DNA of 64,000 nt. It comes from Crocodylus rhombifer. Its lineage: Eukaryota > Chordata > Crocodylia > Crocodylidae. The stretch lies in the NCBI GenBank assembly GCA_038503035.1, contig JAVSML010024592.1:745507-809506 (forward strand), read 5' to 3'. Positions 1 through 11,573 of the stretch are shown here, piece by piece. The notes under the pieces are model-generated. The model did not search any database. It worked only from the letters and a program-made list of their open reading frames with translations, and was not told the DNA's origin. The position numbers were made by a program, and so were the translations under genes. How positions within the stretch are numbered: the stretch's first letter is position 1; each line of letters starts with the position of its first letter.

Positions 1-524
1 TGGAAACCCAAGTCTTCCTGATGGCCCCTCAGGCTTATCAGGCGATGTGGTGGTGGGAAGTGATTTATTTTTCCTTTTGCTAGACATGACATTTCCTGTT
101 TTTCCTCTCTTAGCAGCACTCATACCCAGCCTCTTCCTCCTCAGTGGTAGAGAAGCATTGAAAATAGTTTTCCCACTAGTTTTTTCATGGGAATTGTTCT
201 CCTACATTTTGCTTATTTTCCTGTGTGCAGTAAAGCAAAGGCTGAACCAGTCTCAGCTTCTTAGCATGGTAGAAGTTTTTTGCAGTTATATGCAGATGCA
301 CAGTATTGGAAGCCTTGGGTTTGAAATGTCTAGACTCTCTAAAACAATATTATCAAATCTGCGTAGGATCAGATCAACCATTCTTCTATCTAGACAATAC
401 ATTCAGCCCCATACAATTTTGGTTTGGGATCTTCAGTATGAGGTCTTCGATTCTTGAGTTCCTGGCTGGTTTGTGTATGCATATTAAATATACCGGTACT
501 TCTTAAAAGTGCCATGCAATTTCA
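1..524. other. No gene recognised (GPR89 intron or upstream sequence)
   Basis: AT-rich sequence with no splice-bounded segment resembling GPR89. An open frame of 136 codons at 47-457 has no recognisable domain and I treat it as chance. Confidence 0.5.
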
Positions 525-1080
525 TAAAATTGTAGCAAATTAGGGTTGGAAGGGACCTCAGGAGGTCATCTAGTCCAACCCCCTGCTCAAAGCAGGACCA
601 TCCCCAACTAGATCATCCCAGCCAAGGCTTTGTCCAGCCAGGCCTTAAACACCTCTGAAGATGGATATTCCACCAGCTCTCTGGGTAACCTGTTCCAGTG
701 CTTTACCTTCCTATTGACAAAATTCTTCCTAATATTTAACCTAAACTTCCCTTGCTGGAACTTGAGACCATTGCTCCTTGTTCTATCATCTGCCATCACT
801 GAGAACAGTCCAGCTCCATCCTCTTTGGACCCCCCTTCAGGTAGTTGAAGGCTGCTCTTAAATCCCCTCTCAGTCTTCTCTTCTCTGGACTAAATAACCC
901 CAGTTCCCTCAGCCTCTCCTCATAAGTCATGTGCCCCAGCCCCCTAACCATTTTCCTTGCCCTCTGCTGGGCTCTCCAATTTGTCCACATCCTGTCTGTG
1001 GGGGGGCCCAAATTTGGACACAGTTTCAGGCCATATCTACTCCTGCTGTCCTTACTGTTGTTTATTTGGCTGTTTGCTGC
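525..1080 (-). mobile_element. CR1 LINE 3' fragment
   Basis: On the - strand this encodes the C-terminal CR1 peptide (RTRSNGLKFQQGKFRLNIRK, then WNRLPRELVE and ALAGMI) followed by the typical 3' tail with ggaccatcc and ttggaagggacc sense of the family. It is truncated at the 5' side and carries frameshifts. It lies in an intron of GPR89. Confidence 0.85.
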
Positions 1081-2049
1081 ACTTTGTCCTAGAAATAACT
1101 GCAGCACTGTCTTGCGTGCAGGTGATAAGGTGTTTGGCAATCTTTAAGGATAAAATAGGGCTGTAAATAGGGACTACGATTCTGCGGGGGTGGGGAGCAA
1201 GGTTAAAAAAGCTATTCTTGTTGGAGTGGGGATACACTGGGAGGGATTAAACAGCGATAAGTTCTCTGTTATTGGAAGTCCGTGGCTGTTGCTCCTCCTC
1301 TGGAGTGCTGGGGTCACAAAGGTCAGTATTTTGAGTTGGGGATGAAGGGTGATTTTGATTATATTGTTTATCAATGGTCTTGGAGAGGGCTGGATGCCAA
1401 ATGTGGCTATGCTGCCTGCAGATAACAAAAAGGGGCCCCATAAGCACAGTTGAATGGCGGGTTGCATCAACAGTACCATGAATAGGTCTCGGCTTAGGGG
1501 TGGATAAGTAGTTCGCACGTTTCAGTGGAGAGAGGTGTGAAGCAATGAGGCTGGAGACAACAACGTTTGTAGGGATTATAACACAGCATAGATGGGGACA
1601 TGAGGGATAATGCACAGCAGCTATGTTTGCATTTGAACCAGTTTTTGAGGTCATGTGCAGGTGGTCGAAGGCAACAAAGCTTCCAGTTCTGTATCGCCAT
1701 GATGAGAGCCTGCTTCATTAAAGCTGGTCACCCAGCCCAGTAAAGACTGAGTACCAAAGAGTACTGCTATGCATCATCCAGTTGTGACAGCACTGGGGAG
1801 GGGGCGCTGGTCCAATGACAGAGAAGCGTATTGTGGGAGAGCAGGATGTGACAAGCCTTGTGGTCTTCCTTGGGATTGTGAAGCAGTTGAGTCACAGGAT
1901 TAGGGGGAGCTTATGGGAGAAGGGAGGCTGGTAGGCCACATGGCTGAAAACACATGTGACTCTGTAGCTGCATTTAAATCCATTTTGTAATTTTTAAAGA
2001 GAGGTCAAAATAATGCGTTGTTTGACAAGTGAACAGAGTAGCAGCTGGT

Positions 2050-2093
2050 TTGACAAGGTAGGGTGTAGGGTTGACAAGGTAGGGTGTAGGGTT
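2050..2093. repeat. Two-copy 21-bp tandem repeat
   Basis: The unit gacaaggtagggtgtagggtt occurs twice back to back in the intron upstream of the first visible GPR89 exon. Probably a slippage duplication. Confidence 0.75.
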
Positions 2094-2201
2094 TCTCTTA
2101 TGGAACAGGATTGGTGGTTCCACATCAGCAGGGGTATCAGTCTGTGATGAATGAGTTTCATGGCATCCTTTAGTGAGGACTTGAATTCTCTCTCTTTTCA
2201 G

Positions 2202-2311
2202 GATAGCAGTGGCCCACAGGACCATGTTCCAGAGAGGGGAAGTGCACAATAAGCCCACTGGCTTCTGGGGCATGATCAAGAGTGTTACAACATCTGCCCC
2301 AGGCAGTGAGA
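2202..2311 (+). CDS. GPR89: GPR89 exon, cytoplasmic loop (first exon in window)
   Basis: The acceptor is tctcttttcag just before 2202 and the donor is gtatcc after 2311. The exon starts with the third base of a codon and ends with the first base of the next. It encodes the RTMFQRGEVHNKPTGFWGMI segment of the loop, one of the best conserved parts of the family. Confidence 0.93.
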
Positions 2312-5300
2312 GTATCCTTCCTCTGTGTGCTGGTGCCAGACTGTTGGGCTGCAGCAAAGTGCCCTCCTGAGATGAAAGGAAATGTGAATAGGAAAAAACA
2401 GATGTGGAGGCTGGTGCATTACCCACCATACAGCACTTCACAAATCACAGGCCCCCATATATGCTCTGCCCCAGGGAGCTTGCGCAGTGTGAGATGCCTG
2501 CTCAGGTATGTGCAGGCCTAGGGAAATAGTTGAATGACAACAGGATAGGAAGGGTTCCTGCAGGGAGGAAAGAGAAAGGGACCTTGGTCAATGGTTAGAG
2601 CTGTAGAGAGGCAGTAATTTCTGCCAAACTACCTAGACGGCTTTAAAGTGTCCAGTGTTAATAATACTTCAGTGGAGAGGCAAGGAGCTTTACTTAGAGC
2701 CCTGTGGGTATGGTTCTGTAGCCACGTGAAGGCCAGAGGGATGGGGAGTAGGGAAGCCATCCAATCTGTAACCCTCAGCAGGAGTCCTGTAGGTGGAGGA
2801 GATGGGAAAGTGGCATAAGGGAGTTCAGGGGGTGTGAATGTTGTAAGAACAAAGCAGTTCATTTTTGGGGGAGACCCAGTTCCATTTTTTCATGGCTGTC
2901 CCTCCATTTGCAATGCAGATCCCCTTTCAAAGGAGTTGTATTACCTAGCTATGCTGTAGCAGAGGGCGCTCAGATACTGGTTTCATACTAGGTGTTTTTC
3001 ACATGGTATAAGGAGAGATTGTGTCTCTGCAGGGAGCAGAGCAATGGAGGGAGCCTCAGAAATGTGTGTTAAACTATAGGAGTTCCTACCCTTGACTTGC
3101 ATGATTTGCCAGATCTGTCCCTTATCCAGCAGGAAGTGGATGCTTTGGAAGAGCTGAGTCGGCAGCTTTTTCTGGAAACTGCTGACCTGCATGCAACAAA
3201 GGTATGGAGCAGGGAAACCATCCAGATGTCAGATACAAGCTGACAGAGATGACAGTTTGGGAGAGGAGAAATGGAATTAGGCAGGAGGAACTGAATTCAT
3301 ATTCTGTGGGCCAAGATGAAAACTGCTGAAAGCTTGAAAACAAACAAACAAACCTAGGGAATTGGATTGCAGTGTTCCCCCAGCTCAAATTTGTCTTGGC
3401 TCCAGTATCCTGCCTTAAAAGGCAGTGATTTGAGCTTGTGCTAGGAGAGCAAAGAGGGGGAAGCTTAGGGGCTTTCCTGCAGTTCCTCTGTAAAGCCCTA
3501 TCCTAGACTTCTTTTGCAGCCTGGTCTTTCACTATAGTGCAGCCTCTCCTGGCCTCTCACTGTACTTCAGGGCTGAGTTCTCAGATTCTTCCGAAGTTCA
3601 TGCTGATTTGTAACGTGAGTTAATGCTGTAATTTAAGAAGGGGGCACAGTTTAGTGGCAATCAGAACTGTCAGTCTGGAGGACCTGTGTTTTCTCTCCAG
3701 CTCTGTCATTCCATTAGTAGTGTGGCACCTTTGGTAAGCCACTTACCCCTTCAGTGCCTTAATTTTCCCATTTGAAAGAGCAGACGCTATTTACTGGCCT
3801 CTCTCACATGAGTGTTTAGCTTTCTATATTAACATAAGGGTGATGGAAATTGTTGTGGAAGGACAAGGTAGTCGTGAGTATTATTGATGCTGGTTTAAAA
3901 TGTATGAACAGAATTTCTTGTGATGAACATGGAACTATTATGTATTTTTCCCACTCTCCAGGAGAGAATAGAATACTCCAAAACTTTCCAGGGGAAATAC
4001 TTTAATTTTCTGGGCTACTTTTTCTCCATCTATTGTGTCTGGAAAATCTTCATGGTATGTAAAAGTCTTATTTTGTTGTTTTTAGATGCAGTTTACCTGG
4101 AGAGTTGTATCTCTCCTAGATTGTACTTTGCACACAGCTTTGGGCCTGTATCTTGAGAGTAGTCTTTCAGTTTTTCTTTCTGTTCCCTGCTTTTGGAGTC
4201 TGCAAATGGGATTGCTATCTGTGTGAGGTAGCTCTCTGCATGTATCTGACTCTATAGTGCATCAGAACAGCAAGGCCCATGCATTTTGTATGTTCTCAGT
4301 TAACTTTATTTTAATCCCTGAATAGTCCTATACAGCAGAAAATAAGGAAAAGATGTGCATGTATGTCTTACTCATAGCTGTGGTGTGTATGCCATGTTCT
4401 CTTGCAGTGATGCATATTTCTCTTTTTCAGGCAACCATCAATATTGTATTTGATCGAGTTGGGAAGACTGATCCAGTCACAAGAGGAATTGAGATCACTG
4501 TAAATTATCTAGGAATCCAGTTTGATGTGAGAGCCATTTAAATTCCTCATTCACTTAGTAATTCCTGTTTTATCCCTTACAACATAACCTGCTATTGAGT
4601 GAGTTGGAGTGGAGGGGAGGGCATGGGAATCAAGGGGGTTCTGGGTCACAGATCATAGTCCCTTTTCAATTTTGAGGGTGGGAAAAGTAGTGGGAACTTT
4701 GCTTTTGGTACATTAATATATGAGCATAATTTTGTGATGGAAAGTGTGACCTTCATGTATTTCCTATTGAAGTACCTTTTACGACATGTTGACTCCCACC
4801 TGTCCCCATGCTAGAAATAGATGTAGTCTGTCTCTGTCCATAGAAGGCAGGGTAGATGTGCACCTTTATAGACTAACTAAATAAGATGTATAGGGCAAAT
4901 CTACATGTTCATTAATGTGCTCCTGTTAAGATGCATTAAATTTAGTATCTCCATGGTGAGGTACTAGAAAAAGGTGCATTAGCTTATTTTAATATGCATT
5001 AGTGAAAGCACAGTTTTTTTGTTATGCTTTAATGCTCTTAAAATAGGCTAATGCGCATTAAAGCTCACCTATAGATGTGCCCATATCTGAGCACAAGTTT
5101 TCATGAACCCAAGTTCACTTCATCAGAGGGTGTGAAAGAACAGTGTAGAGCAGAGTAATCTTTACAGCATCTGATGAAATGAACCCAAGTTCATGAAAGC
5201 TTCTGACTGACTTCAGACTAACATGGCTAACTACCTCCCTCTGTCTAGCCATAGTCATCAGCCTGTCTTATAAGTGATAGGTAGGCAGATCATTTGCATA

Positions 5301-8300
5301 GAGTACAACTTTTAATCATGTTTCTAGCAAAGTTAATAATGAGGATTATCTGCCATTTATTTGCCCACAGAACAGGTCTAATGCAAGTTAGTGGATCACC
5401 ACACTGCTCATCAAACTATTTCAGCCTTGACCTTGAGGGACAGCCTATAGGGGAAGCAGGGCAGTTCAGCTTCTATTCCTCCTTCTTTTCTTTACTGTCT
5501 CTGCTGAGACACTAACTGGGAACAGTTTTCTGATGTGCTTAGTGGTTCTCCAGGGACTGAACAGATGACACCACCATTTTTCATATTGACTAAAATACCA
5601 TCTGCACTCTGTTCCACCTACCTGGGTTTGAAATGGAGCATAGGCCTAGAAGTGAAAGGCTATATTCTTTTACCAAAGGCCTGATCAACCAGTCTGTTCC
5701 CTACATGTGCATTTTTATGTAAGTTGTTACAAAGTCTTCCATATTTAGTTTGTTTTACAAATCTTTGAATTCTGTGCAGTATCTCCGTTCTCTTGTATTT
5801 AACTGAATGACTGTCTTCATACTATTTCCATAACTAGTCTCAAATTGTGCTCCATCCAAAGTTACTCAATTTTGTCAGGCATAATTCTATAACAGGTTTC
5901 AATTCTTTTGCTTCCCCAGGGAAAGTATCACCTCTTCAAACGGGGTGACAAAGAATGCTGTGTTGCGTCCCCTTTGTATTGTGCTTTTTTGGTTAGTGTA
6001 GTTTGTAGTCAGTCTTATTTGTTGATGATTTTCTTTTACTGGACCAGGGAGACAGACTTCCTGTTTTCTTTGTCCTGGCTTCTCTCCCCTAGTCTGTCAA
6101 TTGGGATGCTAGTGTTCTGACGCACTTTCTTAATGCAGTTGTTTCTATAGGTCCTCTCACTAACTGGCAGAGAGGACTTTCTTATACTGAGAACTGGGAG
6201 CCAGGCAGTCTGGATTTTATTTCTGGCCCTGCTGTTCAATTGTACAAGTTCCTCATTTCATTTTTCCCATTTGTGAAATGAGCCTGCCTGACAGGAGCTG
6301 TTGAGTCTAAATTAACTGCTTGCAGAGTATTTAAATAGCAGGTGCTGTAGAAGGGGCAGTTTCCTGATGTGTCAAAAGGGAGGAGAAGACACAGCATCCA
6401 ATATTTTGAGTGATCATTTTAAGTGATGAGTCTGAGATGACAGGTCAGATTTTTTTTAGTCTACTTAGCATTACATAGCCCCAAATCAGTTGAAAACAGA
6501 GCTTCCTCTGACTTCAGTGCAGTCGCAAGTGAACTGCAGATCAGACCCTAAGGTTCCTAGTCAGACGTGTAGAAAATGAGAATCATAATTATCAGTTATC
6601 TGTAAAAAGCTCAGTATAAAGAACTTGACTGGCAGGACAGAGGCAGAGATGAAATCCTGTTAGTTCTCATGGGATAGCATTCAACTACCTTAAGATGAGA
6701 CCTTCTTTGTCTTGCAGCCTTTTGTCGCATTGGCTACACACCTTCCAAATACTGCCATGGAAGCAGGGTTCCTGCAGACAGTGCCCTCCTTCATTACACA
6801 GCCCTGATTCATCCTTGGAGCAGTTCTTTATTGGGCACTGAAGAAGATAGTAATCCTGGGCAAAAAGCAGCATGCCTTCATGTAATTAGACAGTGTCATG
6901 TGGATGTGCATAAAGGATTTGGATTAAGGTTGCACAAGCATTTTCTATCTTTTGAGCACTTGGCTTTGCTAGTTTAATAATGCTGTCCCATCATAATAGT
7001 GTGTGTGTGTGTGTCTGTCTGTCTTCCAGCGGCCTGGGTTTTTTAAAATAGCTAACTGAGGAAAAAAATGCATCTTTTAGATACCCACAAGAACTGTGCT
7101 CAACTCGAGCATTTACCATTTGAGGTAGGCAGCTGACTGGTGAGACTCAGTAGGAGGAATGTCAGTTCTGGAAGGTCCTTGTCAGAGGTAGGCTTTTCTC
7201 CTCCTCCCCAAAACTGTGGCAGTGCCTCATCCTGTTCCAGTCTTCTCTTTTTATAGCCCAGGCCCACTTATCCCAGGCTCATTCTCTTTACCTCATCTGT
7301 CTTGAAGTGCTTCAGCACGTGTGCACTGTGATTTCTGTGCCCCGCCCTCCTTCCCCAAGGCTCATAGCTAGGCCAAATGTAGGTGGATTTTTTGCAAGGA
7401 CATCTAAAGGTACATCCTTGATGCACAGTTCTCCTGCTACCAAATTTTATATCTCTTGCTTCAAAGAATTGGGCACTGGTGCTTTCCTAAGAAAAGATGG
7501 TCAGAATTATTTTCACACAAGTAGAATAGCACATTTTCCCCTAACTTTACTGGAAAACAGCTAAACTGTTTTGGGTTGAGATTTAAAAGCAAAAATGAAA
7601 CCAATAGCCCAGTACTATACATGCACAGGGACCAAGAATGGAAAATATCAGCCCAAACTCTTTGATTGGCGCAGTTAGAAGCATATGCAAGATAGAGTTT
7701 CTGAGACTCTTTGGGCAACCTTAATGAGAGATGCTACCAAGACCACTCATAATATTAACAGTGTCTTCTGTAGGCTATAGCCAGAAGAGGGCAGTGGTTC
7801 ATGTCGTTTTTGGGAACTGATGAAATCACTTCAGTGGCCTTGTCTCATATATTGCATTTGTCTACAAAGCAATCACATTTATATACGTGCGTATTGTGTG
7901 TGTTCTTGTGTTTACTTTTCTATAAGGCACCACTTTGTGTTCACAATTACTTCATTCATGTAGGTTAGATCTGTGCATATACCATGTAGGTTAGATCTGT
8001 GCATATACCATGTAGGAGTATGCAGGTGGGTACATTTGTGTGATACGAGTACGTGTAAGTACCTAAATCTGACTGCAGCAAGTGCCTGGATATGAGAATT
8101 GAGAGATCTTGTTGGCTGTACACCCGTGCATATTATATGCAGGGATAGCTCTAGGGATTTAACCATTTCCTGTTTTTGTTGCCACAGGTAAAATTCTGGT
8201 CACAGCACATTTCCTTTATCCTTGTTGGAATAATCATTGTCACCTCCATCAGGGGCTTATTGATCACACTTACAAAGGTACATCTGGCCAGAAGCTTGTC

Positions 8301-9701
8301 ATGTAATTGTAGTCCATGAGACCTGTGTTTTTCTAACTTAGGGAAGGAGGACACACTGTAAACTTTCTAGACCTGTAGGACCTGTGATATCTATATATAG
8401 GGAGTGAACAAATAGGATCTGAAAAGGACTGGGATATTGGTCCTTGCTGGGAGTGGGTCTGGGGGGTAAAGTTCTCATAGAGATGAAACAAAGGCTAACT
8501 TTTTCTTAATAACATGGAAAAACTTAACAGGACCATCCATAGCCATTCCAGGCCCTGAACATGGTATAAGAGCCTCCTGTTTGCACAGAGCAATGCAAGA
8601 AATGTTAGGGTTCTAACTAGCAACTAATAAGTTTTTTATAGTCTGTTTTATCATGAGCATGTTCCTACATTGTCCATTGGTTGCTATAGCTTTAACCACC
8701 AGCTACCTGTGTGAATCACGTCTAGTGGTTACGGCCCTAATTGTTGCCAGGGGTTAAGTCTACATTCATCCCTAGTGTTACCTCTGAGAAGAGTGGGAGA
8801 TGTTAAGAAAGGAAGTGTGATGTGGCAGGTGGGATTTGTTGGTCCAGCCTACGGACTGGTGTGTAGGGAGGGTCTGGATCGCTGCATCTAAATGACAGGG
8901 CATTTCTGTAGAACTGGTAGAGAATTAACTCTTTAGTACAGTGATAGGTAAATCATGTCTGCACACAGTGGGGAGGCTCAGCTATTCTACGCTTCAAATT
9001 GGACTGGGGTGAGGGGCTGGGCTAGAATCTATTCTGAGTGGCTTGAGTCTCTACACAAGCTGGCTGAACAACATTGGTAAATTGTTCAGTGAGATGTGCT
9101 TAAATGCTCAGCACTTGGCTGTTCTGCAGGTGGGGTCCTGCTCCTTTTAAAAAGTGTGTATAACCCCCCAGGAAGCATGGTATATGTTTCTTTCAGTGCT
9201 GGTTTCTAGCACTGATGGGGAAAGATTGGAATGTGTACTCCTTCCACATTCTGATGCGCGGGACCACAAACCTGCCCAGTGCCAAGAAACTATTTCCAGT
9301 TGCTTTTTTTCCTCTTTACAGTTCTTCTATGCCATCTCCAGCAGCAAGTCTTCCAATGTTATTGTTTTGCTGTTGGCACAGATCATGGTGAGTATGCAGA
9401 CCAGCCAGCAAGCCTTTGCTACGTTGTCCCATCTCATCAAGAGCAGCCAGTTGTGAAATACTTAGCTGACACATTTCCTGTGTCTTTTTTGCAGGGGATG
9501 TACTTTGTTTCTTCAGTGCTCCTGATCCGAATGAGCATGCCACTAGAGTACCGCACTATCATTACGGAAGTCTTGGGAGAGCTGCAGTTCAACTTCTATC
9601 ACCGTTGGTTTGATGTCATATTCCTGGTTAGCGCCCTCTCCAGCATCCTCTTCCTCTACTTGGCACACAAGCAGGCCCCAGAGAAGCACATGGCACTCTG
9701 A
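2202..9701 (+). CDS. GPR89: GPR89 (Golgi pH regulator), C-terminal 249 residues in seven exons; 5' part outside window
   Basis: GPR89 (GPHR) is a multi-pass Golgi membrane protein with anion-channel activity that supports acidification of the Golgi lumen. Coding exons read here are 2202-2311, 3113-3201, 3962-4054, 4431-4526, 8188-8277, 9322-9387 and 9495-9701. All introns are GT-AG and the frame runs through without a break. The product matches the vertebrate family almost residue for residue in the part I recall, for example ERIEYSKTF, FDRVGKTDPVTRGIEI, ISSSKSSNVIVLLLAQIM and SMPLEYRTIITEVLGE. Four hydrophobic membrane segments are visible (YFNFLGYFFSIYCVWKIF, ISFILVGIIIVTSIRGLLI, the VIVLLLAQ to SSVLLI stretch and VIFLVSALSSILFLYLA). 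The human protein is about 455 residues, so roughly the first 205 residues are missing; I found none of the earlier exons between 1 and 2201. The gene converges on PDZK1. Confidence 0.95.
3113..3201 (+). CDS. GPR89: GPR89 exon, coiled loop segment
   Basis: The acceptor is ttgccag and the donor is gtatgg. Joined to the previous exon it completes an Asn codon and reads LSLIQQEVDALEEL followed by SRQLFLETADLHATK, a helical acidic segment before the next membrane span. It is 89 bases long and leaves the frame at phase 0. Confidence 0.93.
3640..3810 (+). repeat. MIR-type SINE fragment
   Basis: The order of elements fits the amniote MIR core: gacctgtgttttctctccag, then agctctgtcatt, a degenerate ctttggtaagccacttacc, and cttaattttcccatttgaaa. 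It is strongly diverged and lies in a GPR89 intron just upstream of the exon at 3962. Confidence 0.6.
3962..4054 (+). CDS. GPR89: GPR89 exon, membrane span
   Basis: This exon of exactly 31 codons begins with ERIEYSKTFQGKYF and ends with VWKIFM at the gtatgt donor. It contains one hydrophobic segment. The upstream polypyrimidine tract ends in ctctccag. Confidence 0.95.
4431..4526 (+). CDS. GPR89: GPR89 exon, conserved loop ATINIVFDRVGKTDP
   Basis: This exon of exactly 32 codons lies between acceptor ctctttttcag and donor gtgaga. It encodes the family signature loop with FDRVGKTDPVTRG and ends in QFD. The following intron of 3.7 kb is the longest in the visible part of the gene. Confidence 0.95.
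4848..5235 (-). repeat. Dispersed repeat with inverted segments, split by a MITE
   Basis: Segments at about 5109-5140 and 5167-5198 form inverted arms (tcatgaacccaagttcac and its partner with gatgaa). A fragment near 4855 (ctttatagactaactaaata) continues the same - strand repeat, which is common in turtles and crocodilians. A fold-back element at about 4884-5084 separates the pieces. Family name not known to me. Confidence 0.5.
4884..5084. mobile_element. Fold-back MITE (GGGCA...CATCTA ends)
   Basis: The left end agggcaaatctacatg and the right end atagatgtgcccat are near inverted matches. The interior is rich in aatgc/gcatta inverted motifs (gtgcattagctt against aggctaatgcgcatt). A TA or TAT flank is possible. 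A related element lies at 39168-39545. Confidence 0.6.
6190..6345 (+). repeat. MIR-type SINE fragment
   Basis: The sequence gggagccaggcagtctggat, then ggccctgctgttcaat, a degenerate caagttcctcatttca, and tttcccatttgtgaaatg follows the MIR core order. It lies in the 3.7-kb GPR89 intron. Confidence 0.6.
7957..8012. repeat. Two-copy 26-bp tandem repeat
   Basis: The unit beginning catgtaggttagatctgtgc is repeated exactly once more, followed by the first bases of a third copy (catgtagga). It is an intronic minisatellite seed in GPR89, 180 bases upstream of the exon at 8188. Confidence 0.8.
8188..8277 (+). CDS. GPR89: GPR89 exon, membrane span VKFWSQHISFILVG
   Basis: This exon of exactly 30 codons has acceptor tgccacag and donor gtacat. 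It encodes VKFWSQHISF followed by a hydrophobic segment that runs to RGLLITLTK. Confidence 0.95.
9322..9387 (+). CDS. GPR89: GPR89 exon, FFYAISSSKSSN segment
   Basis: This 22-codon exon lies between acceptor ctctttacag and donor gtgagt. It begins FFYAISSSKSSNVIV and ends in AQIM inside a membrane span that continues in the last exon. Confidence 0.95.
9495..9701 (+). CDS. GPR89: GPR89 last coding exon and stop
   Basis: The exon starts after ttttttgcag with GMYFVSSVLLIRMSMPLEYR and ends in EKHMAL and a tga stop at 9699-9701. Only the last few residues differ from the mammalian ending I recall. The preceding intron is just 107 bases. Confidence 0.95.
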   Translation, partial: GMYFVSSVLLIRMSMPLEYRTIITEVLGELQFNFYHRWFDVIFLVSALSSILFLYLAHKQAPEKHMAL

Positions 9702-10021
9702 GGCTGTACTGGTTTAACCCACTGTTCTGGTACCTCTCCTTTTGGCTGGCTGCAGCTCTGTAGTACCGACAGGTATAAGAGAAAAGAAGAGCAGCTCCTC
9801 TGTGCTCAGACAGTGTGACTGGCTCGTTGAACTTCCATGATTGTCTTTTTTCAGCTCTGTGGCTCATCCTGTGTGAGTGTCATGGCTTGAACATGCGGAA
9901 GAGACAGAGACAAGTAAAGGACAGCTGAGAGTCAAGGAATAGGACCCTCGTGTGACAGTGACGCCTTATAGGACTTCAGGAGATATTGACTGAAGGGGAA
10001 ACCTTTTACAATCAGGAATGG

Positions 10022-10027
10022 AATAAA
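10022..10027 (+). terminator. GPR89: Likely GPR89 polyadenylation signal AATAAA
   Basis: A canonical AATAAA lies 320 bases after the GPR89 stop and is the first one on the + strand downstream. It implies a short 3' untranslated region of about 0.35 kb, ending well before the convergent PDZK1 gene. Cleavage position not determined. Confidence 0.6.
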
Positions 10028-10669
10028 ATCTTCAAAGGGCACTGTGGAAACACAGTATGTTAAAATGAACCATTCTTAATCTGGTTTTGGAGGGTGGTGA
10101 TTCTGGAGCCAAGTGTCTAAATCTGTGGAATTAAATCTGTTTTTTTGTAATACCTCACACTAGCACATCAATTGTTTTGTGTCAACCCCAAAGACTCTGC
10201 TAAGCATGGATCAGAGTGTGTTTCTGCCTGGCAGAAGGAGGGAGATAAGAGATTCCAGGGAGACATATTTCAGTAGTGTCCAGCTTCCTTTGGATTTGGA
10301 TTCGTATCTTTGTTTTCTATCTAATGAATCTGAATCCAGGCCTCAGGTTTTTTTATCCTGTAATTTAAATGGAACCAGGGCTTTAGGTTACTGTTCACTC
10401 GAGTCAAAGATCACAACACCGCCTAGTTTGTTATATTATAAATTCAGTGTTCCCCACTGACCCATGGATTCTTCTACATCAGTCTACATCCCTTGTTGGC
10501 TTAATTCATTCACTAAAGTAAATTTAAGTCACATAATTTAAACTTGTAGCTTCCTGAAGGCCATCCTCCCAGGCTTTGTTCATTTTGAAGTTGTTCTGGG
10601 ACATACATCATAGATGGCAGGGGTAAGACCTGAGAGAGAGAAATAGCCGCTCTGAACGATTTATTGCAG

Positions 10670-10675
10670 CATTGT
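10670..10675 (-). terminator. PDZK1: Candidate PDZK1 polyadenylation signal (AATAAA on - strand)
   Basis: The only AATAAA I see on the - strand between the PDZK1 stop and the GPR89 3' end reads as tttatt on the + strand here. It would give a 3' untranslated region of about 0.85 kb and leave some 600 bases between the two convergent transcripts. This is an inference from the motif alone. Confidence 0.45.
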
Positions 10676-11495
10676 CTCAGACTTACAGCATAGCAGACAC
10701 TATCAGTATTATAGTGGTGCTCACATTGCATTAGAGACAGTGTGTTGGCACAGAGTTAGGCAAAAGCTGGACATGCTGTGAATTACTTACATTGTTCTAA
10801 CTGCTGTCATTTGAAGCTGCAGAGGAGGAAATAATGCTCAGAGGTTCTGAAGAGCATATGATTAAGTTAACTTATTGTTGTGAAAGGGACAGTATCCACA
10901 GTTCATTAGCACAAAGGAAAGGAGTGCTCTGCACTAAATATATTGGCTTATGATGTATTGCATCTGCTGGGTTGGAGTGATTGTATTACAGTAAACATGG
11001 GATGTAATTGGCAGAGTGAGTGATTCAGTTGATGTGCTTTGATTAGTAGGAAAGGTCTCTCTCATGGGAGATGATGGATCAATTCCTTTGCAGTTAGCTT
11101 TCATGTCCTTAAAAGGCTAAAATACATATTGATTTGTGAATCACATTTCCTCCCCCTTCAATGATATACTTAATTATATCCCTTATTAGTCATTTAAGCC
11201 TTCACAGAGCTTATACAAGTAATACAAGTAAGTAACTAACTGCCCACTTCACAGTGCAGCAAGCCAATTAACTATGATTTGCAGCATTTGTTAAGTGACT
11301 AGGAGTTCTGCAGAGGATTCCCTTCAGGGAGAGTTGAGTTACAGGAGTGTCTGGCCTGCTGTTCCTCACAACGATGACGTGCCATGGAATGGTTTGGCTC
11401 TGGGCAATAAAAGAACAAGGACTACATGGAAGAAGAGCACTTTTTTCAAGATTTGAGAGGCATCTGTCTTGATTTGTCTGGTACAGTCTGTCGTA

Positions 11496-11573
11496 TCACA
11501 GGTCCGTGTTGTCATCCTCGTCACCCTTTTTCTCTGATGAGGTAGTTGATAGTGAAGAGGAGGATGAGCCAGC
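11496..11573 (-). CDS. PDZK1: PDZK1 last coding exon (Ser-rich acidic tail, C-terminal NTDL)
   Basis: This short exon follows acceptor ctactctacag and encodes [19 protein letters not shown] then DDNTDL and a TGA stop at 11496-11498. The pattern of serine run, acidic run and T-x-hydrophobic ending is the same as in mammalian PDZK1, which confirms this as the true last exon. Confidence 0.9.
   Translation of the reverse strand, partial: AGSSSSSLSTTSSEKKGDEDDNTDL

Noticed and set aside
47..457. 136-codon hydrophobic frame considered as an upstream GPR89 exon
   Set aside because: The sequence does not resemble any GPR89 membrane segment I know, and no acceptor-donor pair fits the expected phase.
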